Made by a program: the position numbers and the translations under genes | From: Opitutaceae bacterium | GTDB lineage: Bacteria > Verrucomicrobiota > Verrucomicrobiia > Opitutales > Opitutaceae | Assembly: GCA_015075305.1 (NCBI GenBank) | Contig: JABTUS010000007.1 | Span: forward strand, 124,001 to 188,000 | Reading direction: 5' to 3' | Length of the DNA stretch: 64,000 nucleotides | Notes under the pieces: model-generated | Told to the model about the DNA's origin: nothing | What the model saw: the letters and a program-made list of their open reading frames with translations, nothing else | Databases searched by the model: none | In this document: positions 62,587 to 64,000 of the stretch, in pieces | Numbering within the stretch: the first letter of the stretch is position 1 | Layout: every line of letters starts with the position of its first letter

Positions 62587-62906
62587 GGAGAGGGCGCTGA
62601 GCTCAATTGCTGATGGGGATCGATGCTCGCCACGTAGTGTCGGATCTGAGCTTCACGCGCCTGCGCGGCCTGATGGCGGGCGAGGAGGCTTCCTCCTGCG
62701 CCGGCGGCGAAAATGCCCACCGCGGCCGCAAAGGCGACCCCGGGAACGTGGAGCCTGAGCCAGCCCGCCCACGTCGCGGGCAAACGCTGCGCCGTATCTA
62801 TGCGGGCCCAGACCGCTGCTCGAAACCCGGAACTTGGCTCGGCCGCAGCCGTCCAGCCCCGACGCAGCAGTCGGCGGAGATGTTCATCTTCAAGATTTGA
62901 ACTCAT
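62583..62906 (-). CDS. CnrY-like anti-sigma membrane protein (core copy)
   Basis: 107 residues with a cytoplasmic N-terminus (LLRRGWTAAAEPSSGFRAAV), one membrane segment near residues 53-74 and a short periplasmic tail. Same length as the island copy. First gene of the operon, preceded by a TGAGGG-type promoter. Confidence 0.8.
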   Translation of the reverse strand: MSSNLEDEHLRRLLRRGWTAAAEPSSGFRAAVWARIDTAQRLPATWAGWLRLHVPGVAFAAAVGIFAAGAGGSLLARHQAAQAREAQIRHYVASIDPHQQLSSAPSP

Positions 62907-62921
62907 TTTGGTTTGATTGCC

Positions 62922-62949
62922 TTACTCCCGGGTTCAGTCGCAACCCTCA
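62922..62949 (-). promoter_or_regulatory. ECF-type promoter of the core CnrYXH-like operon
   Basis: Minus strand: -35 TGAGGG (62944-62949), 16-base spacer, -10 GAGTAA (62922-62927), 15 bases before the start at 62906. It fills the short gap after the Cu ATPase stop. Confidence 0.6.
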
Positions 62950-62963
62950 GGAATTTGGCGCTG

Positions 62964-64000
62964 TCATGGTTTGGCGCGGCGCAGGCGCAGTGCATTTGAA
63001 ATGACGGAAACGCTGCTGAGGGCCATCGCCGTGCCGGCGAACATGGGATTCAGCAGCCAGCCGGTAAGCGGGTAGAGGACACCGGCGGCGAGAGGAATGC
63101 CGGCTGCGTTGTAGACAAAGGCAAAAAACAGATTCTGCCGGATGTTCCTCATCGTGATGCGACTGAGCTTCAGTGCGGTCGAGATGCCACGCAGGTCGCC
63201 TTTCACAAGGGTGATGGTCGCGCTTTCGATGGCGACATCCGTGCCCGTGCCCATCGCGATGCCGACATCGGCGGCGGCAAGCGCGGGGGCGTCGTTGATG
63301 CCATCACCGGCCATGGCGACAATCGCGCCCTTCTGACGGTGTTCGCCGATGATGCGAAGCTTGTCCTCGGGCGTGAGATGGGCGCGCACGTCGTCGATGC
63401 CCAGCGTCCTGCCGACAGCCTCCGCAGTTTTCGCATGGTCGCCGGTGAGCATGACAACCCGGATGCCAAGGTCGTGGAGTCGTTGAATCGCATCGGCGGT
63501 CGTGTTTTTGATCCGGTCAGCAAGGGCAAGAATCCCGGCGACCTCCTGTCCGATTGATATCCAGATAACGATGCCACCCTGGGAAAGGAGTTTTTCGGCG
63601 GCGCTGTCGAATTCGGGCGAAATGGTCACGCCCTCCTTTTCGAGCCAAACGCGCTTGCCGGCGCGAACGAAGCTGCCAGCGATGGTGCCGGTGACACCCG
63701 CGCCGGTGACAGACGCAAAACCTTCGGCGGTGGGATTTGTCAGTCCGCGGGCGGCCGCTGCGTTCACGACGGCGCGTGCGAGCGGATGCTCGCTGCCGGC
63801 CTCGAGCGCCGCGGCCCATGCGAGAAGGCGTTCTTCGCCCACCGCGGGATTCGCGTGAAGCCCGGACAGCACAGGCCGCCCCTCGGTGAGGGTTCCGGTC
63901 TTGTCGGTGACAAGATGCGTGACCTTTTCCGCGCGCTGAAGCGCTGCCGCATCGCGAATGAGAATGCCGAGCTGAGCGCCGCGTCCGATGCCGACCATGA
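62964..64000 (-). CDS. P1B-1-type Cu-exporting ATPase, 3' part (partial)
   Basis: The visible ~345 residues are the C-terminal half, continuing past the window edge. [23 protein letters not shown], the TM7 FAFVYNAAG and TM8 MALSSVSV motifs identify a Cu+ exporter, close to the one at 38255-40618. It directly precedes the CnrYXH-like operon on the same strand. Confidence 0.9.
   Translation of the reverse strand, partial: MVGIGRGAQLGILIRDAAALQRAEKVTHLVTDKTGTLTEGRPVLSGLHANPAVGEERLLAWAAALEAGSEHPLARAVVNAAAARGLTNPTAEGFASVTGAGVTGTIAGSFVRAGKRVWLEKEGVTISPEFDSAAEKLLSQGGIVIWISIGQEVAGILALADRIKNTTADAIQRLHDLGIRVVMLTGDHAKTAEAVGRTLGIDDVRAHLTPEDKLRIIGEHRQKGAIVAMAGDGINDAPALAAADVGIAMGTGTDVAIESATITLVKGDLRGISTALKLSRITMRNIRQNLFFAFVYNAAGIPLAAGVLYPLTGWLLNPMFAGTAMALSSVSVISNALRLRRAKP

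Overview
The window looks like a GC-rich bacterial chromosome, most likely Verrucomicrobiota of the Opitutaceae type. This rests on a long-form PurC, very few strong Shine-Dalgarno sites, many Opitutaceae-style housekeeping genes and paired CnrYXH-type metal-sensing operons. No rRNA is present to confirm it. A mobile-looking accessory half (about 1-44,200) meets a core-chromosome half (about 44,200-64,000) at a tRNA-Glu gene (44213-44289).

Accessory half, left part (1-6,200): a MobF relaxase-helicase and a divergent VirD4/TraD-like coupling ATPase, separated by a hairpin-rich 320-base interval that is a candidate oriT, plus small genes of unknown function. Next (6,127-18,274) is a compact minus-strand defence operon. 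It holds a DrmA-type helicase, a DUF1998 protein (DrmB-like), a C5-cytosine methyltransferase (DrmMII-like, carrying a +1 frameshift), a Vsr-type endonuclease, a NERD-nuclease/UvrD-helicase fusion and two unrecognised genes that may be a split DrmE. I read it as a class-2 DISARM variant with no visible PLD nuclease (DrmC). Then come a GC-rich stretch without convincing genes (18,275-19,232), a DUF932 protein and a small helical protein.

Accessory half, right part (20,450-43,100): a large metal-resistance island, mostly on the minus strand. A Zn/Cd/Co module (P1B-2 ATPase, CzcCBA-type RND pump with an unusually short adaptor) is followed by a Cu module (CopB, two multicopper oxidases, one fused to an outer-membrane barrel, two small CC-x-x-C periplasmic proteins, and a P1B-1 Cu ATPase on the plus strand). 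Two regulatory systems sit at its end: a CorE-like ECF sigma with a Cys-rich tail, and a CnrY-CnrX-CnrH-like anti-sigma/sensor/sigma operon. Four promoters here share a TGAGGG-N15/16-GnGTAA motif, and the same motif precedes a paralogous sigma operon in the core half. A mobile-type RadC protein lies just before the tRNA-Glu junction.

Core half: acyltransferase, purC, HDOD protein, cinA, uvrC, SDR, sialate O-acetylesterase, YgjP-like metallopeptidase, YfcE-like phosphoesterase, FdhF/YdeP oxidoreductase, DUF3016, Hsp15-like S4 protein, ABC-F ATPase, tRNA-Leu, a VapBC-like toxin-antitoxin pair, then the second CnrYXH-like operon and the 3' part of a second Cu ATPase gene running off the window edge. 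The incoming copper island therefore carries its own copy of a copper-responsive circuit the chromosome already encodes.
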